Shown: positions 1-8,098, counted from the first letter of the stretch. The stretch is 14,723 nucleotides of DNA from DATCRE01 sp035493595 (GCA_035493595.1 DATJHZ010000419.1:1-14723), one strand, 5' to 3'. Made by a program: numbers and translations. Notes: generated by a model not told the origin, from the sequence alone.

Positions 1-866
1 ATAATCTATCAACTGCTCATTTTCATAATTTAGAGGGATGGCTTGAATTTGCAAAGAGATTAGTTGGTGGAACCTTAGGTTCAGAAGAAGATGATTGCTC
101 CTCTGCCAAACTGATTGATTCTGTTTCTATTAACGAATCAATTGATATACGGTCACTTTCGAATGTGCAGGATCGTGATAATGAAGCTGACAATCTTTTT
201 TCTGAAATGGATCAAATTACGTGGGAGCATGTAACCGAATTAGTGAATAATAAGATTCATGAAATGAATGCAAGTCCTTTGCGAGCTGAGATTGAGCGAA
301 GATGGAACAAATGGAAGATTGATTTAAATGATTCTTCACTAAACCGAAACAAATTTCTTAGCTCAATGCTTCGCCCAAATGCAGAAGGTAAAGATATTTT
401 GGTAGAACTTCGACTGGGACTAAAAACCATTAAATTACTGAGAGATGGAATTTATTTACTATTAGTTATATCAGTATCATTAAACGAAACCGATAGTGGC
501 TGGGAGAGCTTTGGACCTAATCTTACAGTAAGTACATGTGCTCTCAGTCATTGGAGTGGCCCTTCTGGAAATCCAAGAAGAGTTAGAAAACTTACTGATG
601 AAGGCGTCGATAAACTGTTAGGTCAAGAACCTTCCAAAATTTTTATTCTTTCAAATGTTGAAACTTCTACTACTGATGTTATCGGGGAATCAATCGCTTA
701 TGCAAAGGGGCAAAACGATACACTAGCAAGTCCGCATCAGCCTCCTATTCTTTTTACTAATTCTATCAAACTAAGAAGACTGATTGCTGAAGGTGATATC
801 AGTAATTTAAGAAGTTATATTCAAGAAATCATTCAGTTTGCTATGACTCCAAAATCTTTGGGTTAA
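1..866 (+). CDS. C-terminal part of the first protein of an ABC-3C/Lamassu-like operon (5' partial)
   Basis: The reading frame is open from base 3 to the TAA at 864-866 (287 visible residues), so the gene begins left of the window. The GTG at 165 is an internal Val codon with no ribosome-binding signal. The visible part has no catalytic motif, signal peptide or membrane segment that I recognise. It is a soluble alpha/beta-looking region (e.g. LRDGIYLLLVISVSL, then a Ser/Pro/Gly-rich loop, then PPILFTNSIKLRRLI). It is followed after 2 nt by the middle protein and then by an SMC-like ATPase. In ABC-3C/Lamassu systems the first gene encodes an effector domain fused to a C-terminal domain that contacts the ATPase complex. 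By position this would be that C-terminal domain, with the effector (often a nuclease) outside the window. The role is inferred from context only; the frame itself is certain. Confidence 0.75.
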   Translation, partial: NLSTAHFHNLEGWLEFAKRLVGGTLGSEEDDCSSAKLIDSVSINESIDIRSLSNVQDRDNEADNLFSEMDQITWEHVTELVNNKIHEMNASPLRAEIERRWNKWKIDLNDSSLNRNKFLSSMLRPNAEGKDILVELRLGLKTIKLLRDGIYLLLVISVSLNETDSGWESFGPNLTVSTCALSHWSGPSGNPRRVRKLTDEGVDKLLGQEPSKIFILSNVETSTTDVIGESIAYAKGQNDTLASPHQPPILFTNSIKLRRLIAEGDISNLRSYIQEIIQFAMTPKSLG

Positions 867-868
867 TT

Positions 869-1489
869 ATGGAAAACAATAATGACAAATCAATTATTGA
901 GATCATTACAGAAGCTGTTAAGGAAAGATTTATTCCAGATCAGCAAAGTGCGGAAATAAATTCATTGAAGGCACTAGCACCAGTGAGCCTATCAAAGATT
1001 GAAGTACTAAGACTTCAAAGAATTTCAACAGGCACTCAAGGATGGCGAACCCTTATAATTGCATTTCTAAATTCATCAAAAGATATTGATGATGCCTTAC
1101 AATGGTCTGCCTCATGTAAAGATGAATTATTAGATCCGGAAGCATCTGATCTTTATTTGATAATTATTATAAATGAAATAAGTCTCACAGTTGAAGAATG
1201 TATTAGCATAGAAGCAAATGAAAAATTTTGCAGAAAATTTATTTTACGACCAGATGAATCTTTGAACCAATTAATGGAGCGCACGTTTCTAACGCCCGTA
1301 ATAGAAGCTAGTATTGACGAACAAATTTTAGACCCATTTACTGTTGCGCTTCGTGATACAGGGTTGCTTGAGGAATGGTTCAATAATAAAGAGCAACAGA
1401 ATTGGCGTAAAATATTCTTATCAGGTAAAATTGGTGCAGAACTTATTGATCAACTTTTTGGTGATATGGAAGAAGAATCGTTAGAATGA
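869..1489 (+). CDS. ABC-3C/Lamassu-like middle component (LmuC-like), 206 aa
   Basis: This soluble 206-residue protein has no signal peptide or membrane helix. It starts 2 nt after the previous stop and its own stop overlaps the ATPase start (ATGA at 1486-1489), so translation of the three genes is probably coupled. It is Glu/Asp-rich and largely helical. A central strand (DLYLIIIINEISL, about 94-106) is followed by two cysteines (C111, C121) in a segment EECISIEANEKFCRK. A strand leading into a conserved-looking Glu/Cys/Arg-Lys segment is what I associate with middle components of ABC-three-component systems, but I cannot name the subfamily. In such systems the middle protein bridges the effector and the SMC-like ATPase. 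Assignment rests mainly on operon order and size; the protein has no enzymatic motif that I can see. Confidence 0.7.
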   Translation: MENNNDKSIIEIITEAVKERFIPDQQSAEINSLKALAPVSLSKIEVLRLQRISTGTQGWRTLIIAFLNSSKDIDDALQWSASCKDELLDPEASDLYLIIIINEISLTVEECISIEANEKFCRKFILRPDESLNQLMERTFLTPVIEASIDEQILDPFTVALRDTGLLEEWFNNKEQQNWRKIFLSGKIGAELIDQLFGDMEEESLE

Positions 1490-4434
1490 AACAACTTGAT
1501 AAAATAACAATCAGTAATGTTCGCAGGTTTAGCGAAAATGTACAAATTCCAATTGGCAAGGGAGCTACTGTATTTTTGGCCCCTAATGGCACTGGAAAAA
1601 CTGCGATCTTCGAAGCGATAGAATTAGCCTTGACTGGATCGGTTAAACGCTTGCCATTTCCGCCTGACGCATTAATTCGTGATTCTCAATCAAAGTCTTC
1701 AATTCGTTTGGATTTTGATTCGGGAAAATTTTGTGAAGCTTCCTTTGTGAAAGGTGAAGATCCAATTTTAACAGGAAATCACGAGGAATTGTTTGGAAGT
1801 ATCCCCAAAGGAGATGTTCCTTTCTTACTTCGACTTACACATATGCTTAATCAACGAGGTAGTGATTGGCTTGTGCAATCGCAAAGTAGTGATGCTGCTG
1901 GACAATTAGATCATTTATCTATAGGACGCGATGCATTACATGTAAATAATTTAATGACAAGTGCTAAGAGAGCTGCAACATCGGTGATGGACTCAAACTC
2001 ACAAAAATTTGATGAACTGAAGGAGAGATTAGACAATTGGCTAAACCTACTTAATAAGAGAATAAGTAATACATCCGATTTGCAGAAAAGTTTGATTCAA
2101 CTTCCGGAAATACTTAACCAACTAAATCGAATAGGAGATGCCCAAAGAATCTTGCCTATAAATTCACAAGAATTGGCAGCACTAAAGGGATACCATGGAG
2201 TTATAAATGCTCATTTAGAAAGAGAAAAGGAAATTATTTTTAAAAGTATTGTTGATCTGGAAGCACTACATATAATCATCAGAGATTTTTCAGAAACAAA
2301 TCAATTACTTGTGATTGCCAATGAAGATCTTAATAAAAGTAGAGAAGCTAAAAGGGAAGTGGCAAAAGAAATTACTGATTTGCAAGAAAAGTTCTTGACT
2401 AACACAAAGGAAATTCAATTACAGGAAGAACTTCTTATACGCTACAATACAATAAAGGAAAGATTAGAACAACTTGATAAAATATCAAGAGATATCGAAA
2501 ACATTGAAATAGTGAAAAGAAATTACACTGAAAGTGTGAGTAAGCTACAACTTGAAATTTCATCACTATCCTCAAGGCATGAAGCAGCTAAAAAAGCTTC
2601 AGAATTTGACAAAGAGTTTCGGAATAGATCAATATTATTAGCGGAAGAAAGGTCAAAAATTTTCGAGAATTCAAAACTGCTTGATGAATGGAAAGCCAAT
2701 AATGTTAGGTTAGAAGAACTTCTAAAACAGCAACCTGATTTACAACAGCAACTAGAAAATGCAAAAACTATTCTTCAGGAAAAATTGAATGCAAGAGACG
2801 CCGCCAAATATTCATTTGAACAGGTTCAAAATGCCTATGCCGCCTTAAACTCTTCTGCAGATTTAATTAAGGATGCTATCGGTTCAATCGCAGGCCACCT
2901 ACCTGCGAACTTAAATGAATGCCCATTGTGTTTGCATGAGTACAAAGATGGAGAATTACACCAAAGAGTACAAAGGGCTTTAGCCAATATAAATCCAATT
3001 TTACAACAAACTGCCGAATCTCTTGAGAAGGAAAAAGAAAAAAGTATTTTAGCAAACTTAGATTATACTGAGACTTTAAATGTGTTTGATTCCATCTCAA
3101 AGCAAGACGATGATAATAAAAGTGAAATTATTCAGATTAATCAAATTATTAATGGCAAACTGACCTACAGACTATATAATGCATTAACAATTGATGACGC
3201 TATAACCCAACATGAGATTGAATTAAAAACATTAGCCGATTCTGAAGAGGCTTTTGTGATTGAAAATGATAAACATAAACTTGAAAAGCCTCTTGAACCC
3301 CTTGCACCTTTGCAAGAAAAATTAGATGAACTAAATTCAGAGCTTTTGGATTTCTTAAATAGAATTTCTGATATCGAAAAAGAATTAATTAATAAGAATA
3401 ATTCTAAGAGTTTGATTGATCAATCAGTTCAAAGTGAAGAAAAGTTTGAAGACATCTTCGCAAAGATATCAACACAAGAATTGTTAGTCGATAAGCTTAA
3501 AGCTGACCTCGAAAGCATTCGACTTTCACAGGAGAATAAGCAAAGAATTTTAGGTCAGATCAATGATATTCTTTCAAAGGACGAAGATAATTACAATCAA
3601 ATTACATTGAAGTTAAATGAAGGTCGCTCAAGGTGGTCAAATGGAGGATTATTAGGAGAGCCTTCAAATACGATACTCAATTCCAGAAAGGAACTATTAG
3701 AAAATTCTTTGTTAACTATCAATACTTATTTAATTGAAATAAATTCAATATCTGATGAATTAGTGAAATGGCAAACATTCGAAGAGCATTTTAATATTGA
3801 AAAGGAGATCAAGGAAATGAGGGGAGACCTATCTGAAAGAGAATTTGAAGAAAAGCTCAGAAGAAGCACTGAAAATGCGAATAATAGAATTCTTTTCTAC
3901 AATAAAAAGAACACTACGCTTAATGTATTATCCAGAAATCTTATTGAGCAACTTGAAAATATTAATAAACAAATTACTTCTATAAATCCTTTATGGAAAA
4001 AGTTACTTAAGAGAATTGTTCTTGATCCTAGATTCGCTAGCACAACCCTTAATAGTTATACGCACTATAGAAAGCAACATGCTGATGTAAACGTGCAGTT
4101 ACATGGAAAAGAATATATTGCTGCTCAAATTGCAAGTGAAGCGCAAATAACAGATCTTCAGTTTACTTTTTTGCTAGCTATGGCGCAAAAGTATCAATGG
4201 TCTCCATGGCGTGCGTTGCTTCTGGATGACCCTACACAACATCATGATCTTGTCCATGCTTCATCAGTATTTGATTTGCTAAGAGATTATATTATTGATC
4301 AAGATTTTCAGATACTTCTAGCAACTCATGATTCAATTCAAGCTAATTTTTTTGTTCGGAAGCTTAAAAATGATGGTATTCAGACACAGTTGTGTAAACT
4401 CAAAGTAACTTCTAATGGTGTACGAATAGAATAA
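1486..4434 (+). CDS. Rad50/SMC-like ATPase with zinc hook (ABC-3C/LmuB-like), 982 aa
   Basis: An N-terminal ATPase half carries a P-loop at residues 32-39 (APNGTGKT) and a Q-loop-like THMLNQ with Q123. Long Glu/Lys/Leu-rich coiled-coil arms run about 170-470 and 495-850, joined by a CPLC zinc hook (C479, C482; bases 2920-2931). The C-terminal half has a signature-like ASEAQ (883-887), Walker B LLLDDPT (D914, D915) and an H-loop ATHD (H948). This is the Rad50/SMC architecture: a head dimer closes over ATP and the hook dimerises through zinc, letting the complex sense or hold DNA ends. There is no Mre11/SbcD partner. The partners are two small upstream genes, as in LmuA-LmuC-LmuB (Lamassu) or ABC-3C operons. 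Deviations from the classical motifs are Ala for the first P-loop Gly, no GG in the signature, and Asp for the catalytic Glu. The fold is certain; the system assignment is likely. Confidence 0.9.
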   Translation: MKQLDKITISNVRRFSENVQIPIGKGATVFLAPNGTGKTAIFEAIELALTGSVKRLPFPPDALIRDSQSKSSIRLDFDSGKFCEASFVKGEDPILTGNHEELFGSIPKGDVPFLLRLTHMLNQRGSDWLVQSQSSDAAGQLDHLSIGRDALHVNNLMTSAKRAATSVMDSNSQKFDELKERLDNWLNLLNKRISNTSDLQKSLIQLPEILNQLNRIGDAQRILPINSQELAALKGYHGVINAHLEREKEIIFKSIVDLEALHIIIRDFSETNQLLVIANEDLNKSREAKREVAKEITDLQEKFLTNTKEIQLQEELLIRYNTIKERLEQLDKISRDIENIEIVKRNYTESVSKLQLEISSLSSRHEAAKKASEFDKEFRNRSILLAEERSKIFENSKLLDEWKANNVRLEELLKQQPDLQQQLENAKTILQEKLNARDAAKYSFEQVQNAYAALNSSADLIKDAIGSIAGHLPANLNECPLCLHEYKDGELHQRVQRALANINPILQQTAESLEKEKEKSILANLDYTETLNVFDSISKQDDDNKSEIIQINQIINGKLTYRLYNALTIDDAITQHEIELKTLADSEEAFVIENDKHKLEKPLEPLAPLQEKLDELNSELLDFLNRISDIEKELINKNNSKSLIDQSVQSEEKFEDIFAKISTQELLVDKLKADLESIRLSQENKQRILGQINDILSKDEDNYNQITLKLNEGRSRWSNGGLLGEPSNTILNSRKELLENSLLTINTYLIEINSISDELVKWQTFEEHFNIEKEIKEMRGDLSEREFEEKLRRSTENANNRILFYNKKNTTLNVLSRNLIEQLENINKQITSINPLWKKLLKRIVLDPRFASTTLNSYTHYRKQHADVNVQLHGKEYIAAQIASEAQITDLQFTFLLAMAQKYQWSPWRALLLDDPTQHHDLVHASSVFDLLRDYIIDQDFQILLATHDSIQANFFVRKLKNDGIQTQLCKLKVTSNGVRIE

Positions 4435-4645
4435 GAGCACACATTTCAATTATTTCTTTCGTTGGATTGCATGATAACGCTAATCAAACTTTTGATTTCT
4501 ACTATACTGTAATAGAGAGGTTAAGAGGCGAGAATTTGTTGTTGAGGGCAAGGGTCAATTAGTTTAGACAACGGCAAAATGTTAATGTAAGCTGGAAGCT
4601 TACCACAAATCAATTACAAGTTATGCTTCGCTAAACTTGCGATAG

Positions 4646-4790
4646 GTGGGTTGATGGGAGAGAACAGAACGTTGTGATAAGAATAGGTTGCCCCTCTGGG
4701 GCAAAATGAAATGACTGTTGTATTCTACCGAGAGGTTGCTCCGCTGGAGCAGGAGAGACGCTAAGTATATTTTATATAATCTTTATTGGA
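4646..4790 (+). repeat. Intergenic hairpin repeat, copy 1 (direct repeat)
   Basis: This roughly 145-nt segment aligns along its length, with substitutions and small indels, to 7951-8098 on the same strand. A 31-nt core (4666-4696) is identical in both copies. It carries two short hairpins: TTGCCCC-TCT-GGGGCAA (4688-4704) and TGCTCC-GCT-GGAGCA (4737-4751). The second hairpin keeps its pairing in the other copy through a double change. Size, intergenic site and paired hairpins resemble REP/BIME-type elements, but no REP-associated (RAYT) transposase gene is in the window. Other possibilities are a structured RNA or the remnant of a small non-autonomous element. Confidence 0.8.
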
Positions 4791-4956
4791 AGATTTTGCC
4801 TTGTAACATCAACTTTGTCTGCTGGTAACATAGATGAGTAAAAAGGAATGTGTGTTCTTTAACGACCTTCACCAATGCTGATATCTGAATGTAATAGCTT
4901 GCCTTGCTGGCAACCGTACGTTGCGCTGTGTACTAAAACTTTACAATAAGCGGAGA

Positions 4957-4982
4957 TAAAGAATACCTCCAAAGAGGTATTG
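4957..4982 (+). promoter_or_regulatory. Shared palindromic box, copy 1 (candidate operator of the S53-nucleosidase operon)
   Basis: The core is a perfect inverted repeat, AATACCTC-CAAA-GAGGTATT (4962-4981), with an 8-bp arm and 4-nt spacer. Counting the flanking TAAAG and the final G, 26 nt match the complement of 12491-12516 at 25 positions; similarity stops at the edges of the box. The last three bases (TTG, 4980-4982) form the -33 element of the promoter that follows. No T-run follows the hairpin, so it is not a usual terminator. A dimeric transcription factor binding here would overlap the -33 region and could repress or recruit polymerase. The regulator is not identifiable in this window. 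Confidence 0.65.
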
Positions 4983-5010
4983 CCACCTTATATAAACGCA
5001 ACTAGCTTTG
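4980..5010 (+). promoter_or_regulatory. Bacteroidota-type promoter for the S53 peptidase operon
   Basis: TTG (4980-4982) is followed after 20 nt by TAGCTTTG (5003-5010), a perfect match to the Bacteroidota -7 consensus TAnnTTTG, with spacing close to the usual 19-21 nt. Transcription would start near 5015-5018, giving an AT-rich leader of about 90 nt to the ATG at 5107. The -33 triplet is the right edge of the palindromic box. Confidence 0.65.
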
Positions 5011-5106
5011 AATAGACAGAAGACATTCAATGCTTAGGAATTTTTTATTATAATTTCTAACATTTAAAGTTTTTGCTTTTAGATAACCAATATAAATATA
5101 ACTATT

Positions 5107-6747
5107 ATGGCAGAGCGTAAAGTTTTTGAAGATAGCGTTGTGCCCATTCCGGTAGAGAATGGTCCCATACACAACGGCCTTATGCTGAGGGAAGCAGAGC
5201 CGGAACATAGAGATGAAGAGTTAACTTTACTCTTCTCTATTGATACACCAAAACAATCTCAAGCTGCACTTGAAGATCTTGTAGCCAAAGGGCAGTCACT
5301 TTCTATTGACGAACAACACAGTAAATATGGTGTAGATCAAAATGATACCAAAACATTAACAAGCTGGCTCAAGGCAAACAAATTTAAAATAGAAAAAACT
5401 TCGAGCGATGGAGCCAGCATATATGCAAAGGCCAAGGTAGACCAAATTGAAAAGGTGTTACAGGTAAAAATGATTCGTGTTACAAAAAACGGAATTACCT
5501 ATACCGCTGCACAAGATGCGCCAAGCCTGCCAATGAGTGTAGGTAAAAATGTTCACGCTATCATAGGGTTGCAACCCTTTAGACAGGCTCATAAAAATAG
5601 TCGCAAGTTTATACCATCTGCAAGTGGCCCTTTATTAACCAGCAAAAAATCAAAAAGTAGCAGAAAGACAGCGAAGGGTTCTAGCCGAACGCTGGCCGTA
5701 AATGCAAAGCCACCTTACTTAACACAAGATATAGCAAGAGCTTATAATGCAGATGATGTTGGTTTTACTGGCAAAGGCCAAACAATCGCCATCTTGATTG
5801 ATACCTTTCCAACAGATGATGACCTGAAGCTTTTCTGGAAAAAAAATAATCTCAAAACAAAACTCACCCAGATTAAAAAAATTAATGTGAAGGGCGAGGC
5901 ATTGCCTCCACCAGAAGGTGAAGAAACGCTTGATGTACAATGGACCAGTGGAATTGCACCCGGTGCCAAGATCAGAATATATGCAACGGGCACACTTCAA
6001 TTCGTTGATCTTGACAGAGCTCTCGACAGAATTATAGAAGACGTTTCAAAGGATAAAACCATAAGGCAATTATCCATAAGCCTCGGTCTTGGCGAAACAT
6101 ACATGGGTGGCCCCACAGGTGAGGTGGCAACACAGCACAATAAGTTCTTAAAACTTGCCGCTGCCGGCGTAAATGTTTTTGTTTCAAGCGGCGATGCGGG
6201 TTCTAACCCAGGCCCATCTGGTCATGATGCGAACGGCCCAACACAAGCAGAGTATGGATCGTCCGATTCAGCTGTAATTGGTGTGGGTGGCACTTCATTA
6301 AAACTCAATACTAACGGAAGTGTTAAAGCAGAAACGGGTTGGAATAGCAGTGGCGGTGGAGAAAGCAAATTCTTTGCGAAACCCGCGTGGCAAAAAGGAA
6401 CTGGAATAACAGGCAACAAAAGATTGGTGCCAGATGTAAGTGCTGTGGCTGATCCAAACACAGGAGGCCTGGTAATTCTGAACGGACTGGAAACACAATA
6501 TGGCGGAACAAGCTGGAGTGCTCCGGTTTGGGCAGGCTTTTGTGCATTGATAAACGAAGCAAGAAAGAAAGCAAAAAAACCACTGCTCCCTTTTCTCAAT
6601 CCATTGATTTACCCTTTGCTTGGAACCGCTTGTTTTAGAGATATAGTAAAAGGTGATAACGGTGTATACAATGCCAAATCTGGTCATGACCTCATTACAG
6701 GTATTGGAGTTCCGAATGTTAAGGAAATAATCAAAGCGCTAGCATAA
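5107..6747 (+). CDS. S53 family (sedolisin/kumamolisin-type) serine-carboxyl peptidase with propeptide, 546 aa
   Basis: Residues about 35-160 match a pro-kumamolisin activation domain. A Lys/Ser-rich linker (about 176-197) is a likely autoprocessing site, and 198-546 is the subtilisin-fold catalytic domain. The catalytic set is complete: Glu and Asp in EETLD (E272, D276), oxyanion Asp in SSGDAG (D363), and nucleophile Ser in GGTSWSAP (S469). The C-terminal calcium site is present (FRDI with D512; SGHD with D528), with His where relatives usually have Trp (GWD). Family members cleave proteins, usually at acid pH, and mature by self-cleavage. There is no classical signal peptide; some bacterial kumamolisins also lack one, so location is open. 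The next gene starts 43 nt later on the same strand, so the two are probably co-transcribed from the promoter at 4980-5010. The start is the only sensible ATG before the propeptide. Confidence 0.93.
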   Translation: MAERKVFEDSVVPIPVENGPIHNGLMLREAEPEHRDEELTLLFSIDTPKQSQAALEDLVAKGQSLSIDEQHSKYGVDQNDTKTLTSWLKANKFKIEKTSSDGASIYAKAKVDQIEKVLQVKMIRVTKNGITYTAAQDAPSLPMSVGKNVHAIIGLQPFRQAHKNSRKFIPSASGPLLTSKKSKSSRKTAKGSSRTLAVNAKPPYLTQDIARAYNADDVGFTGKGQTIAILIDTFPTDDDLKLFWKKNNLKTKLTQIKKINVKGEALPPPEGEETLDVQWTSGIAPGAKIRIYATGTLQFVDLDRALDRIIEDVSKDKTIRQLSISLGLGETYMGGPTGEVATQHNKFLKLAAAGVNVFVSSGDAGSNPGPSGHDANGPTQAEYGSSDSAVIGVGGTSLKLNTNGSVKAETGWNSSGGGESKFFAKPAWQKGTGITGNKRLVPDVSAVADPNTGGLVILNGLETQYGGTSWSAPVWAGFCALINEARKKAKKPLLPFLNPLIYPLLGTACFRDIVKGDNGVYNAKSGHDLITGIGVPNVKEIIKALA

Positions 6748-6790
6748 GTATGACGAGCCAAAACATAGTTTAACAAAGCAACATGCTGTT

Positions 6791-7912
6791 ATGAAACCGA
6801 AAAAACTCTCCACTCAAGCACAAAAAGTAGTTAATGATGCAAGTCAAAATGATTTCATTGATCACATACTGGAGTTTAATCCATTAGACTCGTCGACATC
6901 GCTCGAGACATCGTCATTACAACCACAGTTTTTAGTGCCGAAGGAAATTCCAGTGATAGATTGGTCATTAGTTAACAAGAAGTGGACACCAAAGGGCAAG
7001 CCTTTAAGAAAAACTCCTGCAACTACAGACAAACTACCGAAGGCCGATTTTCTTGTTGTGACCTGGACAGTAGCTGAAGCACTTGCATTGTCTGATGCGC
7101 TAACGCCAGGGTTTAGGAGCACTGAGAAATGGTATAAGTACCGACACAATTGGACAAAGAAATTTAAACCGATGGTGCACGGATTGGCTCCTTCTCTAGG
7201 GGCGGACAGGCTTGGCAGTTGGTTTTTATCCACGATAAATAATTACACTGTAATATGTTTCAAATCTGAATTGCACATGTGCAGGGATGGAAAGCAGATG
7301 CCTGTAAAAGAGCTATGGAAGCAATTGATTGATGAAGTGCAACCCAAACTGGTTATTACAACTGGTACTGCAGGCGGCATTGGTAAGGAGATTCAACTTG
7401 GTGACGTGATTGTTTCTCAAACTGTGAGGTTTGATTGTAATAAGATATTTAAAACTTTTCCATTTAAAGATGAAGTTTTTACGTGCGCTAAAACAGTAAA
7501 GAAAACACAAATTGCAGCAGCCAATAAAAAGCTGATGGATTTTACAAAAGCTCAATTACCTATTGCAAGCAGATCTGCAAAAATTATTGATAAACCTGTT
7601 GGAGGCATTAAACCAATTGATGTAGTGACAACTGACTTTTTCGCTTTTGATGATGATACAAATGATTACAAATTACAAGGTTTAGGTTCGGCTGTTGAAA
7701 TGGGCGATGCAACGCTGGCCTTAGCATGTAAAGAGATTGGCGCCAGCGCACCTCCCTGGATTTGTATCAGGAATGCGAGTGATCCTCAAATTACAGGAGG
7801 GTTAACGCTAAAAGAGAAATATGATAAAGCAGGAAGGATTTATGAAAAGTATGGATACTGGACTACGCTGAACAGTGCCATTGCTTGTTGGGCTATAATT
7901 AATTCTAATTAA
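6791..7912 (+). CDS. Nucleoside phosphorylase/nucleosidase-fold (PNP_UDP superfamily) protein with N-terminal extension, 373 aa
   Basis: Residues from about 85 to the end look like the PNP/MTAN fold. A first strand DFLVVTWTVAEA carries E96 where MTAN has its water-activating Glu. The TGTAGGIG loop (191-198) is followed by LGDVIVSQTVRFD, then AVEMGDA (301-307) and the base-binding Asp in RNASDP (D331). Such enzymes cut or phosphorolyse the N-glycosidic bond of purine nucleosides. Housekeeping MTAN is about 230 residues; this protein has about 80 extra N-terminal residues and an insertion near 105-140 rich in Trp, Lys and Tyr. The second Glu of the usual EME ribose motif is Gly (G305), with Asp next (D306), so substrate or chemistry may differ. 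It has no signal peptide. It follows the S53 peptidase by 43 nt. Fold fairly sure; substrate unknown. Confidence 0.82.
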   Translation: MKPKKLSTQAQKVVNDASQNDFIDHILEFNPLDSSTSLETSSLQPQFLVPKEIPVIDWSLVNKKWTPKGKPLRKTPATTDKLPKADFLVVTWTVAEALALSDALTPGFRSTEKWYKYRHNWTKKFKPMVHGLAPSLGADRLGSWFLSTINNYTVICFKSELHMCRDGKQMPVKELWKQLIDEVQPKLVITTGTAGGIGKEIQLGDVIVSQTVRFDCNKIFKTFPFKDEVFTCAKTVKKTQIAAANKKLMDFTKAQLPIASRSAKIIDKPVGGIKPIDVVTTDFFAFDDDTNDYKLQGLGSAVEMGDATLALACKEIGASAPPWICIRNASDPQITGGLTLKEKYDKAGRIYEKYGYWTTLNSAIACWAIINSN

Positions 7913-7950
7913 AAATTATTAGTGAATGTATTGATTAACGTTCTCTGCGA

Positions 7951-8098
7951 GTGGTGTTGATAGGGAAGAAAGAGAACGTTGTGATAAGAATAGGTTGCCC
8001 CTCCGGGCAAATTGAAATGGTTGTTTGCTTCTATTAAGAGGTTGCCCCGCTGGGGCAGGTGGAATGTTGAATACGTTTTTATATAAATCTTTATTAGA
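7951..8098 (+). repeat. Intergenic hairpin repeat, copy 2 (direct repeat)
   Basis: This is the second copy of the 4646-4790 element, in the same orientation and about 3.3 kb away; the identical 31-nt core is 7973-8003. Its hairpins are TTGCCC-CTCC-GGGCAA (7995-8010) and TGCCCC-GCT-GGGGCA (8043-8057). In the second hairpin a T-A pair of copy 1 (4740/4748) is replaced by C-G (8046/8054), a compensatory change. The S53 and nucleosidase genes lie exactly between the copies. Confidence 0.8.

Larger units (their letters stand above)
4435..5106. other. 672-nt gene-free region between the SMC-like gene and the S53 peptidase gene
   Basis: No credible coding frame is visible on either strand. From left to right it holds a 7-bp hairpin with a 3-nt loop (GTAAGCT-GGA-AGCTTAC, 4587-4603), a hairpin-bearing repeat (4646-4790) whose second copy lies at 7951-8098, a weak inverted repeat (GCAAC/GTTGC, 4910-4924), a 26-nt palindromic box (4957-4982), and a TTG/TAGCTTTG promoter (4980-5010). 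I see no convincing U-tract terminator directly after the ATPase stop at 4434. The leader from the predicted transcription start to the ATG at 5107 would be about 90 nt and AT-rich. Confidence 0.7.

Noticed and set aside
165..866. A 233-residue gene starting at GTG 165
   Set aside because: The frame is open back to base 3 with protein-like codons and there is no ribosome-binding signal; the gene is cut by the window edge.
1486..4434. SbcC/Rad50 repair ATPase
   Set aside because: No SbcD/Mre11 gene is adjacent; the partners are two small proteins in the order typical of ABC-3C/Lamassu operons.
4957..4982. Palindromic box as a transcription terminator of the SMC-like operon
   Set aside because: It lies more than 500 nt after the stop, has no T-run, and its edge fits a -33 promoter element; the second copy also sits at a promoter.
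5719..6687. Several minus-strand frames inside the S53 gene
   Set aside because: They lie opposite a fully motif-supported gene and have no domain character of their own.
6791..7912. Housekeeping MTA/SAH nucleosidase
   Set aside because: About 140 residues too long, with an N-terminal extension, an internal insertion and a changed ribose motif, and next to a peptidase gene.
4646..8098. CRISPR array
   Set aside because: Only two diverged copies 3.3 kb apart with genes between them; no regular short repeat-spacer pattern and no cas genes.
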